From Rubrivivax sp. (GTDB lineage: Bacteria; Pseudomonadota; Gammaproteobacteria; Burkholderiales; Burkholderiaceae_C): DNA of 64,000 nt. Location of the stretch: NCBI GenBank assembly GCA_020248915.1, contig JADCGP010000006.1, forward strand, positions 85,195-149,194. The letters are read 5' to 3'. The notes under the pieces are model-generated. The model saw only the letters and a list, made by a program, of their open reading frames with translations. It was not told the origin of the DNA and ran no database searches. The translations under genes were made by a program, and so were the position numbers. Each line of letters begins with the position of its first letter. Position 1 is the stretch's first letter. Below are positions 23,065 to 30,599 of the stretch, in pieces.

Positions 23065-23153
23065 TCCCCGATGCTATGGCCTATGGCCTATGGCGGAGGG
23101 TGATGCGGCCGCACGGTCTTGGGTGGGGGCGGAGGCATGCGGGCGCGCCAAGG

Positions 23154-24482
23154 CTACCGCATCGTCACGACCGCCGGACGCGGCGCCGGATCGGCGGGCG
23201 TCCCGGCCGCGGGCAGGGACGAGGGCGCGGCTGCGGCGCCCGTCCCCGGTGCAGCAGTGCCAACAGGGGCTGCCGCCGGGAAGCCGAGTGCCTCAGCGTA
23301 GACCTGCTCGACGCGGGCAACGACCGAGCGCCAATCGTGCCCGAGCGCACCCAGGCGCGCGACGTTTCCCATCGCGCGCACCCAGCCGAGCTGCCCGGCC
23401 AGGCGCCCCGCGGCGGCGCGGAACGCGGCGGCGTCGTCGAAGGGCACCAGCAGTCCGCTATCGCCATGGCGCAGCAGCTCGCGTGCCGCGGCGTAGTCAT
23501 AGGCGACGACCGCCAGGCCGCTGGCCATTGCCTCGGGAACGACGTTGCCGAACGTCTCGGTGATGCTCGGAAACAGCAGCAGGTCGGCCGACGCGTAATG
23601 TGCGGCCAGCGCCTCGCCGCGTTGCAGGCCGGCGAAGTGCGCAGACGGAGCACGCGTGGCCAGCTCGGAGCGCATGGGCCCGTCACCTACGATCACCAGC
23701 CGGGTTGACGGGTCGCGGGCGCGCATCGTCTCGTGGGCCTCCAGCAGCAGGCCGAGGTTCTTCTCCGCCGCGAGGCGGCCTACCGACACCGCGACCAGGT
23801 CGTTCGGCCCGGCGCCCCAGGTCGCGCGAAGGCCGTGGCTGCGCCGCCGTGGGTCGAACAGCGAGGTGTCGACGCCGCGCGCAACGACGCGCAGGTTGCG
23901 GAAGCCTTGCAGCGCGAGTTGGCCGCGCAACGAGTCCGTGGGGACCATCGTGCACGCGGTGCGGTTATGGAAGTGGCGCAGGTAGTGGACGATCGGCTGC
24001 CGCAGCCACGCCAGGCCGTAGTAGCCGCTATAGGCGTGGAAGTTGGTGCGGAAGTCGGACACCACCGGCAGCCCGAGCGCGAGCGCAGCGCGCAGCGCCG
24101 AGTGCCCGAGCGGGCCCTCGGTGACCAGGTGCACGACGTCGGGCCGGCTGGCGCGCCAGCTCCGCAGCAGCTCGGAGCGCGCGGGCAGGCCCATGCGCAA
24201 CTCCGGATATCGCGGGATCGGCACACCGGCGGTCCACACCTCCTGCCAGCGCTCGCGCTCGCTGGGTTGAGCTGCGGCGCCGGCGGGCCGGGGCCGCACC
24301 AGTTGCAGCACATGCCCCGCCGCGTGCAGGCCCTCGACCACGCGCGCCGCCGTTGCTGCCACGCCATTGACTTCCGGAGGGTATGTCTCGGTGACCATCG
24401 CCACGCGCAGGCGCATGCGACCGCCCGGGGGCCGGCCATCGGGCCCGCCGTCGATCGCCGCCGGGGCAGTCTCGTGAAGCAT
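23154..24482 (-). CDS. GT4 glycosyltransferase, MgtA/SqdX/Agt-like lipid glycosyltransferase
   Basis: Two-domain GT-B glycosyltransferase of about 440 residues, cytoplasmic and probably membrane-peripheral. It has the N-terminal GT4 start MVTETYPPEVNGVAAT, the donor-domain opening VSVGRLAAEKNLG, and the E-x7-E motif in ETFGNVVPEAM. The closest families I recognise are the mannosyl- or sulfoquinovosyl-diacylglycerol synthases and Agt of lipid remodelling. A Pro/Ala-rich tail follows the catalytic domain. The start at 24482 is uncertain; 24416 (MRLRVAMVTETY) is the minimal alternative. A Pho-box-like repeat with an exact CTGTCAT half lies 23-40 bp upstream. It is the left end of the lipid cluster and is divergent from the Mpo1-like gene. 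Confidence 0.82.
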   Translation of the reverse strand: MLHETAPAAIDGGPDGRPPGGRMRLRVAMVTETYPPEVNGVAATAARVVEGLHAAGHVLQLVRPRPAGAAAQPSERERWQEVWTAGVPIPRYPELRMGLPARSELLRSWRASRPDVVHLVTEGPLGHSALRAALALGLPVVSDFRTNFHAYSGYYGLAWLRQPIVHYLRHFHNRTACTMVPTDSLRGQLALQGFRNLRVVARGVDTSLFDPRRRSHGLRATWGAGPNDLVAVSVGRLAAEKNLGLLLEAHETMRARDPSTRLVIVGDGPMRSELATRAPSAHFAGLQRGEALAAHYASADLLLFPSITETFGNVVPEAMASGLAVVAYDYAAARELLRHGDSGLLVPFDDAAAFRAAAGRLAGQLGWVRAMGNVARLGALGHDWRSVVARVEQVYAEALGFPAAAPVGTAAPGTGAAAAPSSLPAAGTPADPAPRPAVVTMR

Positions 24483-24504
24483 GGTGCGATGCTGCGCGGC
24501 CCTG

Positions 24505-24522
24505 GCAACAGCACGATGACAG
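24505..24522 (-). promoter_or_regulatory. Pho-box-like site upstream of the GT4 gene
   Basis: On the minus strand CTGTCAT-CGTG-CTGTTGC: the first half is an exact PhoB half-site, the second matches 5 of 7, and the 7+4+7 spacing is that of a Pho box. It ends 23 bp before the proposed start codon. Confidence 0.55.
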
Positions 24523-24571
24523 TGCGGCCCGAGGCGCATCTGCCGCGCCCTGAAGGCCGGCCGTCGCGGCG

Positions 24572-24600
24572 TCGTCATGCCGATGTCGCGGCGCATTCAC
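24572..24600 (+). promoter_or_regulatory. Pho-box-like triple repeat upstream of the Mpo1-like gene
   Basis: TCGTCAT-GCCG-ATGTCGC-GGCG-CATTCAC: three degenerate half-sites at exact 11-bp period, nearly the same arrangement as at 27080. It ends 48 bp before the TTG start at 24649 and covers an alternative ATG at 24577, which argues against that ATG being the start. Confidence 0.45.
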
Positions 24601-24648
24601 GCGCAGCGTCCACCATCCGGCGCCGTCCCCATCGCCGAGGAGCACCGA

Positions 24649-25263
24649 TTGAACCGGTTCCTGCACACCCTGCGCACGCAGCGCTGGGACGACCACCGCT
24701 ACTACCACCAGAGCCGCATCAACCAGGCGCTGCACCTGGCCAGCGCGCTCGGCTTCCTCGTCGCCTACGCGGTCGTGTTCATCGACCCGGCGCTGGCGGC
24801 GCTGATCGCCTGGGGCTTCTCGATGACCACGCGCCAGGCCGGGCACTTCTTCTTCGAGCCCAAGGGCTACGACCACGTCAATGAAGCCAGCTTCAAGCAC
24901 AAGGAGGCGATCAAGGTCGGCTACAACCTGGAGCGCAAGGTCGTGCTCCTGGCGATCTGGGCTGCCTTCCCCGTGGCGCTGGCCCTGTCGCCGTCGCTCG
25001 GCGGAGTGATCACCCCGGCGGTCGGGCTCGCCGGCTACATCCACGACGTCGGCATGGGCTGGTTCGCACTCGGTGTGGCCGGCGTGCTGTTCCGCACCAC
25101 GCAGCTGCTCTTCGTGCAGGGCGCGGTCGAGGCGCTGGCCTGGACCACCAAGATCGTCACTGACCCGTTCCACGACGTGAAGATGTATTGGCGGGCGCCC
25201 CTGGCCCTGCTGCGCGGCGAGTGGATCGACCCGATGGTGCACGTGCGGCGCGGCCCGCACTGA
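24649..25263 (+). CDS. Mpo1/DUF962-like integral membrane protein
   Basis: Membrane protein of 204 residues with about four hydrophobic segments. Two His/Asn-rich motifs stand out: YYHQSRINQALHLASALGF and TRQAGHFFFEPKGYDH. Their order and spacing resemble the histidine motifs of Mpo1/DUF962 proteins, iron-dependent dioxygenases of 2-hydroxy fatty acid alpha-oxidation, but this is a distant match by eye. I choose the TTG at 24649 because GAGGAG lies 6 bases upstream, whereas the ATGs at 24577 and 24583 have no ribosome site and lie inside a Pho-box-like array. It is divergent from the GT4 gene and convergent with the aminotransferase. A role in modifying acyl chains of the cluster's lipid product is inference. 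Confidence 0.7.
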   Translation: MNRFLHTLRTQRWDDHRYYHQSRINQALHLASALGFLVAYAVVFIDPALAALIAWGFSMTTRQAGHFFFEPKGYDHVNEASFKHKEAIKVGYNLERKVVLLAIWAAFPVALALSPSLGGVITPAVGLAGYIHDVGMGWFALGVAGVLFRTTQLLFVQGAVEALAWTTKIVTDPFHDVKMYWRAPLALLRGEWIDPMVHVRRGPH

Positions 25264-25346
25264 AGGCGCGGCACTCACCGTCCTGCCGGCCGGGGCAGCG
25301 ACGGCCCTGTCCTTGTGCCGGCTGCGTCGATGCTGCGACGCCTCGC

Positions 25347-27005
25347 TCAGCGCCGCGCCCGCAGCATCTCCAGCAGCAGCTGTCGCCCGATGCTGCCCTT
25401 GCTCTGCGAAGGCGCCACCCACCACCAGCCGTCCTCGCGCATGGAGCGCGCGGCGGCCATGAAGCGGTCGCACACGGCATCGAATTCCGCCGCGCCATAG
25501 TCAAGACTGAAGATCAGGCGCCCGGTTCCCACCCAGCTCAGCGCCAGGCCCTGCTCGCGCAAGTAGAACTGCAGCAGCCAGTTGTAGCGTGAGGGCAGCG
25601 TGTGGTCGACCGTCCACACCGTACCGAGGTTGACCAGACGCAGCGGCATCGACTCGGCCTGCAACCGCGCGTTCAGCTGCGCGGCGCGCGCATCCCATCG
25701 CTCGTCCATGCCTTCGTACAGGGCGAGCACGGACGCGTCCTGCAGCCGTTCAAGAAAGACCTGCATCGCGCCCATCACGTAAGGGTGGGCGTTGAATGTC
25801 CCGCGCGCGAAGCAGATGTCGGCCGGCCGCTCGTCGCGGAAGCGCCTCATCCAGCGGCTCGCGCCGCAGACCACGCCCACCGGCAGCCCGCCGCCGAGCG
25901 TCTTGCCGTAGGCGACGAGGTCGGCGCGCACGCCGAAGTACTGTTGTGCGCCGCCCGGCGCCAGCCGGAAGCCCATGAAGACCTCGTCGAAGATCAGCGC
26001 GATGCCTCGAGCGCTGCAGACCTCGCGCAGCGACTGCAGCCAGCGCGCGTACGCGGCACGGCCTGCCGGCACGCTGCGGCGTTCCGACACCAGCGTGCCG
26101 TCGCCCGGCGCGGCGCGGTTGGGATGCAGCGCCTGCAGCGGGTTGATCAGCACGCAGGCGATGTCGCGCCGGGTGCGCAGCACGCGCAGCGTGTCCTCGT
26201 CCATCTCCTTGAGCGTGTAGGTGTGACCCGGAGGCGTCGGGTTGCCCGGGCCGGGCTGCACGTCGTCCCACCAACCGTGGTAAGCGCCAGTGAAGCGCAC
26301 GACGCGGGTGCGACCGGTGTGGTACCGCGCCACACGCACCGCCTGCATCACCGCCTCGGTGCCGCTCATGTGGAAGCTCACCTCGTCCTGGCCCGACAGC
26401 TCGCAGAGCCGCTCCACGTTCGAGGCCACGCACGGGTGGTAGCTGCCGAGCGCGGGCCCGAGGGCGGCCACGCGAGCGCTGCCTTCGGCGATGCAGGACT
26501 TGTAGAAGTCGGAACCCAGCAGATTGACTCCGTAGCTGCCGGTCAGGTCGAAGAAGGTGCGGCCGTCCAGGTCGGCGAACCTGACCCCGTCGCTGCGCTC
26601 GAGGAAGGCGCCGATGCCCAGCCTCTCCCGCACGTGCGCGCTGAACGGGTAGGGCACGCGGTAGGCCGCAGTGAATTGCAGGTCGGGAATCGAGCCGCGA
26701 ACGCTGCGGGTCAGCGCCAGCGTTCGTTCGTGGCGTGCCGTCAGCGCGGCGGCCAGTCGCTCGAAGCCGGCGCGGCGGCGCTGCTGCACTTCGGGTGGCG
26801 CCTCGTCCACGCCGAAGAAGCGCTCCTCTCCGTAGGCATAGCCGGGAACGAGCCGCGCGACGCGACTCGCCATGCGAGCATGTCCGGCCAGCGAGGGGTG
26901 CTTGGCCAGCGAGAGCTCGATGCGCCGCTTGGCGGCCGGCATGGCGGCGGCGGCGCCGAGCGCGAGCGCGCCCAAGGTCCATGGATCGATCATGCGTCTC
27001 GTCAT
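25347..27005 (-). CDS. Class III aminotransferase, glutamate-1-semialdehyde aminomutase-like
   Basis: PLP enzyme of about 552 residues, longer than the usual 430. The extra N-terminal 110 residues (MTRRMIDPWTLGALALGAAAAMPAAKRRIEL) include a hydrophobic stretch that may tether it to the membrane. The fold-type-I core has the cofactor phosphate region SGTEAVMQAVRVARYHTG, AYHGWWDD, FDEVFMGFR with the PLP-binding Asp, and AYGKTLGGGLPVG with the Schiff-base Lys. GSA aminomutase proper belongs with heme genes; here the neighbours are lipid genes, so an amino-group transfer onto a lipid or lipid precursor is more likely. The start could be 26993 instead. A minus-strand Pho-box-like repeat lies at 27051-27068. 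Confidence 0.82.
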   Translation of the reverse strand: MTRRMIDPWTLGALALGAAAAMPAAKRRIELSLAKHPSLAGHARMASRVARLVPGYAYGEERFFGVDEAPPEVQQRRRAGFERLAAALTARHERTLALTRSVRGSIPDLQFTAAYRVPYPFSAHVRERLGIGAFLERSDGVRFADLDGRTFFDLTGSYGVNLLGSDFYKSCIAEGSARVAALGPALGSYHPCVASNVERLCELSGQDEVSFHMSGTEAVMQAVRVARYHTGRTRVVRFTGAYHGWWDDVQPGPGNPTPPGHTYTLKEMDEDTLRVLRTRRDIACVLINPLQALHPNRAAPGDGTLVSERRSVPAGRAAYARWLQSLREVCSARGIALIFDEVFMGFRLAPGGAQQYFGVRADLVAYGKTLGGGLPVGVVCGASRWMRRFRDERPADICFARGTFNAHPYVMGAMQVFLERLQDASVLALYEGMDERWDARAAQLNARLQAESMPLRLVNLGTVWTVDHTLPSRYNWLLQFYLREQGLALSWVGTGRLIFSLDYGAAEFDAVCDRFMAAARSMREDGWWWVAPSQSKGSIGRQLLLEMLRARR

Positions 27006-27050
27006 CCGCGCGGTCGAGAGCCGCGCCGGCGCGGGTTGTAGTCCCCGCGA

Positions 27051-27068
27051 TTGACAGCGCGATGAAGC
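27051..27068 (-). promoter_or_regulatory. Pho-box-like site upstream of the aminotransferase gene
   Basis: On the minus strand GCTTCAT-CGCG-CTGTCAA: the second half matches CTGTCAT at 6 of 7, the first at 4 of 7, with 11-bp period. It lies 46-63 bp upstream of the proposed start. Confidence 0.42.
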
Positions 27069-27069
27069 C

Positions 27070-28035
27070 ATGCGGCGCGTCGTCATCGTGGTGTCGCGGG
27101 TGCGTCACGCCTCCGACTCGGATGCGGCGCACCATCTTTCGGTCGTGGACCATACCCCGCCGTTCGCATCGGCGCTGCGCTCGCTGCGCGACCGGCTGCT
27201 GCTGCAGGAGGACCTCAACTTCCTGCTCACCAACCGCGTCCCGCGCATCGCGCTGACCCGCCTGATGGGCTGGTACAGCCGCATCGACAGTCCGCTGCTG
27301 GCGCGACTGAGCATCGCGGTGTGGCGGCTGTTCACGGAGCTCGACCTGTCCGACGCGCGCCGCCGCCGCTTCCGCAGCCTCCACGAGTGCTTCACGCGCG
27401 AACTGCTTCCCGGTGCACGCCCGCTCGACCCGCGCCCGCGGGCCCTGCTCAGCCCTTGCGACGCCATCGTCGGCGCCTGTGGCAGGGTGCGCTGCGGCGA
27501 GGTGCTGCAGGCCAAAGGCTTCCCGTACCCGGTGGCCGACCTGTTCGGCGACTCGGCCGAGGCCGCCGGCTTCGAGGGTGGCCGCTACCTGACGCTGCGC
27601 CTGACCTCGGCGATGTACCACCGCTTCCACGCGCCTTGCGACGCCGTCCTCGAGCACGTGCGCTTCCTCAGCGGGGACACCTGGAACGTCAATCCGATCG
27701 CGCTGGCGCGCGTCGAGCGGCTGTTCTGCCGCAACGAGCGCGTGGTCCTCCGGTTGCGGCGCGACGATGGCGGCGTGCTGGTGCTGGTGGCGGTGGCGGC
27801 AGTGATGGTGGCCAGCGTGCGGCTGCACGCGCTGGACCTGCGGCTGCACCTGGGCTACCGCGGCCCCGCCGAACTTCCCTGCGGCCGCCGCGTCGCCCGT
27901 GGCGAGGAACTGGGGTGGTTCGAGCACGGTTCCACGATCATCGTGTTCGCTCCGGCGGACTGCGAGCCTGCCGCCGGCGTGGCTCCGGGTGAGCGGCTGC
28001 GCATGGGGCAGGCGCTGCTGGAGTTCACGAGCTGA
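27070..28035 (+). CDS. Phosphatidylserine decarboxylase-like proenzyme
   Basis: Pyruvoyl-dependent decarboxylase family, up to 321 residues. It aligns along its length with bacterial PSD: NRVPRIALTRLMGW, FTRELLPGARPLD, LLSPCDAIVGACG (the Asp of the self-cleavage triad), VLQAKGFPYPVADLF, YHRFHAPCDA (catalytic His), GDTWNVNP, LFCRNERVV, and the cleavage motif as HGST (LGST in E. coli), whose Ser becomes the pyruvoyl group. Self-processing and activity are therefore plausible. A second, non-housekeeping PSD inside a lipid cluster suggests a specialised serine-lipid substrate. The start is uncertain: ATG at 27070 has no ribosome site, and GTG at 27142 or 27145 would leave the Pho-box-like array at 27080-27108 upstream. 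Confidence 0.85.
   Translation: MRRVVIVVSRVRHASDSDAAHHLSVVDHTPPFASALRSLRDRLLLQEDLNFLLTNRVPRIALTRLMGWYSRIDSPLLARLSIAVWRLFTELDLSDARRRRFRSLHECFTRELLPGARPLDPRPRALLSPCDAIVGACGRVRCGEVLQAKGFPYPVADLFGDSAEAAGFEGGRYLTLRLTSAMYHRFHAPCDAVLEHVRFLSGDTWNVNPIALARVERLFCRNERVVLRLRRDDGGVLVLVAVAAVMVASVRLHALDLRLHLGYRGPAELPCGRRVARGEELGWFEHGSTIIVFAPADCEPAAGVAPGERLRMGQALLEFTS
27080..27108 (+). promoter_or_regulatory. Pho-box-like triple repeat at the 5' end of the PSD-like gene
   Basis: TCGTCAT-CGTG-GTGTCGC-GGGT-GCGTCAC: three half-sites with GTC at 11-bp period. It lies inside the longest reading frame of the PSD-like gene but upstream of the better-aligned GTG starts at 27142/27145. Confidence 0.45.
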
Positions 28036-28122
28036 CTCGCGCCGGCAACCGCGGCCCGTCGCGTGTCGGCGCGAGGGACGCGGACCTTCGCGCTGCCGCG
28101 AGCCCCTGCGCCGCGCGAGGGC

Positions 28123-28140
28123 GGTTCACCGATCCGTCAC
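28123..28140 (+). promoter_or_regulatory. Pho-box-like site upstream of the GT28 gene
   Basis: GGTTCAC-CGAT-CCGTCAC: the second half matches CTGTCAC at 6 of 7, the first at TCAC only, with 11-bp period. It ends 15 bp before the ATG at 28155 (24 bp before the ATG at 28164), close for an activator site. Confidence 0.4.
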
Positions 28141-28154
28141 CCGAGCGCCGGACC

Positions 28155-29363
28155 ATGTCGGCCATGAAGCGCATCGACATCGTCTGGTTCAACGCCGGCG
28201 GCGGCCACCGTGCCGCCGCGCAGGCCCTCGAGCAGCAGATCGTCGCCCAGGGCCTGCCGTGGCGCGTGCGCAAGGTGAATCTCACCGAGGTGATCGACCC
28301 GTCGGCGACGTTCCGGCGCTTCACCGGGCTGGAGCCCGAGGACCTCTACAACAAGCGTCTGGCCAGCGGGTTCACGCTGGGGCTGGCTCAGGAGCTCAAG
28401 CTGCTGCAGGCGCTGATCCGGCTCGGTCACCCGGCGCTGGTGCAGCGCCTGTCGCGGTTCTGGGCGCCGCAGCCGCCCGACCTCGTGGTCTCGGTGATTC
28501 CGAACTTCAACCGCGCGCTGCACGATGCGCTGCGATCGGTGCGGCCGCGGGCGCCGCTGGCAACGGTGCTGACCGACATGGCTGACCACCCGCCAGCGTT
28601 CTGGATCGAGCCCGCGACCCGGCAGCACGTGATCTGCGGTACCGCGCATGCCGTGGTCCAGGCGCGCGCTGCCGGTGTGCCCGACGAGCGGGTGCATGGC
28701 GTGCACGGGATGATGCTGCGGCCGGAGTTCCACCTGGGCCCGCCACCCGACCGCGCTGCGCGCAGGGTCGCTCTTGGGCTACCCGCCGAGGAGCCCGTGG
28801 GCCTCGTGCTGTTCGGCGGCGCGGGTTCGCGAGTCATGCGCCGCATTGCCGCGCGGCTTCCCGACACGCCGCTGGTGCTGCTGTGCGGACGCAACGAACG
28901 GCTTGTCGACGAACTGCGCTGCCAGCCCGCGCGCGCCGCGCGGATCGTCGTCGGGTTTACGGCCGACGTGGCCGGCTGGATGCGGCTGGCCGACTTCTTC
29001 ATCGGCAAGCCCGGACCGGGCAGCCTGAGCGAGGCGGTGCAGTGCGGCCTTCCGGTGATCGTCACGCGCAACGCTTTGACGATGCCGCAGGAGCGCTGGA
29101 ACACCGAGTGGGTCAGCGCCCACGGCCTGGGCATCGTCGAGCGCAGCTTCGCGCGCGTCGATCGTGCGGTCGCGTCGCTGAAGGCCGGGCTGCCTGGGTT
29201 CCGCGCCCGTGCGGCCGCGATGCCCAACCGGGCCGTGTTCGAGGTGCCGAACGTGCTGCAGCGGATCCTCGAAGCGGGGCACGGAGCCGAACCCGGTGCG
29301 CCGCGCGCCGCCGGCGACACCGGGCCCACGGGGCATGCGGCCGTCGTGGCGCCGCTGACCTGA
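28155..29363 (+). CDS. GT28 glycosyltransferase, monogalactosyldiacylglycerol-synthase-like
   Basis: GT-B glycosyltransferase of 402 residues related to MGDG synthase, UgtP and MurG. The N-terminal acceptor domain starts IDIVWFNAGGGHRAAAQAL (glycine loop 14-20) and has VSVIPNFNRALHDAL and LTDMADHPPAFW. The C-terminal donor domain has LVLFGGAGSRVMRRIA and the sugar-nucleotide site FIGKPGPGSLSEAVQCGLPVIV. It would add a hexose from a UDP-sugar to diacylglycerol at the inner membrane. It is followed 62 bp downstream on the same strand by the PlcP-like phosphoesterase, which could supply that diacylglycerol. ATGs at 28155 and 28164 are both possible starts. Confidence 0.86.
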   Translation: MSAMKRIDIVWFNAGGGHRAAAQALEQQIVAQGLPWRVRKVNLTEVIDPSATFRRFTGLEPEDLYNKRLASGFTLGLAQELKLLQALIRLGHPALVQRLSRFWAPQPPDLVVSVIPNFNRALHDALRSVRPRAPLATVLTDMADHPPAFWIEPATRQHVICGTAHAVVQARAAGVPDERVHGVHGMMLRPEFHLGPPPDRAARRVALGLPAEEPVGLVLFGGAGSRVMRRIAARLPDTPLVLLCGRNERLVDELRCQPARAARIVVGFTADVAGWMRLADFFIGKPGPGSLSEAVQCGLPVIVTRNALTMPQERWNTEWVSAHGLGIVERSFARVDRAVASLKAGLPGFRARAAAMPNRAVFEVPNVLQRILEAGHGAEPGAPRAAGDTGPTGHAAVVAPLT

Positions 29364-29384
29364 GGTCACGCTGCGGACGCGCGG

Positions 29385-29402
29385 CTGTCATTTCGGCGTC
29401 GT
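29385..29402 (+). promoter_or_regulatory. Pho-box-like site upstream of the PlcP-like gene
   Basis: CTGTCAT-TTCG-GCGTCGT: the first half is an exact PhoB half-site, the second keeps GTC at 11-bp period. It lies 24 bp before the proposed GTG start. Confidence 0.5.
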
Positions 29403-29425
29403 CGCAGCGGGCCAGCATCTACCGA

Positions 29426-30364
29426 GTGTCACGCGAACCGCACGCGCCGATCCATGACGCCCCGGGCGCGGCGGCCTCGGCCGGCGTCCGCGACGCCTCG
29501 CCCGAAGCAGCCGCCGAGGAGCCGCACCCGCAGGCGCTTCGCGTGCGCACGGCCTGGATCTCCGACATCCACCTCGGCACGCCCGGCTGCCAGGCCGAGG
29601 CGTTGCTGGACTTCCTTCGCGCCCTGCACTGCGAGACGCTCTACCTCGTCGGCGACATCATCGACGGCTGGCAGCTGCGGCGCAGCTGGTACTGGCCGCA
29701 GGCCCACAACGACGTCGTGCAGAAGCTGCTGCGCAAGGCTCGCAAAGGAACGCGCATCGTGTTCGTGCCCGGAAACCACGACGAGTTTGCGCGCAAGTAC
29801 CTGGGCCACAACTTCGGGGGCATCGAGGTGGTCGAGGAGGCAGAGCACCAGCTCGCGGATGGACGCAGGCTGTGGGTGATTCACGGCGACCACTTCGACG
29901 GCGTGATCCAGTGCGCCAAGTGGCTGGCCTACCTGGGCGACTCGGCCTACGAGTTCACGCTGCGCCTGAACCGCCACCTGAACTCGCTGCGGGCGCGGCT
30001 CGGCCTGCCGTACTGGAGCCTCTCGCGGTTCCTCAAGCTGAAGGTCAAGCGCGCGGTGAACTACGTCAACGACTTCGAGGCGGCAGTCGCGCGCGAGGCG
30101 CGTTCGCGCGGGCTTCAAGGCGTGGTCTGCGGCCATATCCACCACGCCGACCTGCGCCTCATCGAGGGGACGCTGTACTGCAACGACGGCGACTGGGTCG
30201 AAAGCCTGAGCGCGCTGGTCGAGTACGCCGATGGGCGGCTGGAGATCGTCGATTGGTCGCAGCGCGCGCGGTCGGACTGCGCGGCTGCGGTGCCGGTCCC
30301 CGACGTCGCCCAGGCCGAGAAACCGACGCCGGCCAGCCAGGACACGGCGCCCGTGCTGGGATGA
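29426..30364 (+). CDS. Metallophosphoesterase, PlcP/LpxH-like (candidate phospholipase C)
   Basis: Calcineurin-like phosphoesterase of about 312 residues. The motifs are in order: SDIHLGTPG (D-x-H), VGDIIDGW (GD-x2-D), PGNHDE, HGDHFDG and CGHIHHAD. They match the UDP-2,3-diacylglucosamine diphosphatase family, whose close relatives include PlcP, the phosphate-starvation phospholipase C that releases diacylglycerol from phospholipids. It lacks a signal peptide; residues 1-40 are a low-complexity extension. The start is uncertain, since GTG at 29426 has no ribosome site. Context favours PlcP over LpxH: it lies in a cluster with a diacylglycerol-type glycosyltransferase and an exact Pho half-site precedes it, and no lipid A gene is adjacent. 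Confidence 0.82.
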   Translation: MSREPHAPIHDAPGAAASAGVRDASPEAAAEEPHPQALRVRTAWISDIHLGTPGCQAEALLDFLRALHCETLYLVGDIIDGWQLRRSWYWPQAHNDVVQKLLRKARKGTRIVFVPGNHDEFARKYLGHNFGGIEVVEEAEHQLADGRRLWVIHGDHFDGVIQCAKWLAYLGDSAYEFTLRLNRHLNSLRARLGLPYWSLSRFLKLKVKRAVNYVNDFEAAVAREARSRGLQGVVCGHIHHADLRLIEGTLYCNDGDWVESLSALVEYADGRLEIVDWSQRARSDCAAAVPVPDVAQAEKPTPASQDTAPVLG

Positions 30365-30466
30365 GCGCCGGCCTTGGGCGGCATCAGCGCCCGATGCGGC
30401 TGCTTCGCCCGGCGCCGCAACTGTCGCCCGCGTTCCGGGCCAGAGTCCCCGCGATGGTCTGTACAG

Positions 30467-30490
30467 CCCCCCCCCTGATCACGGGGGGGG
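30467..30490. repeat. Homopolymeric inverted repeat (C9/G8)
   Basis: Nine C, then TGATCAC, then eight G form a perfect hairpin with a palindromic loop core. It lies between the PlcP-like gene and the GDSL gene, about 110 bp before the latter's ATG. Tracts of this length are prone to slippage. There is no T-run for a classical terminator. Confidence 0.7.
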
Positions 30491-30599
30491 CGCCCGCCAT
30501 CGTGGCGCGCCCCCGCGGGAACCCGCATACGAATCTGGTCGTTGCACCGATAAGGTTTGCGAGTCGCGCACGAAGGCGCACATGACGAACGAGGTTCCC

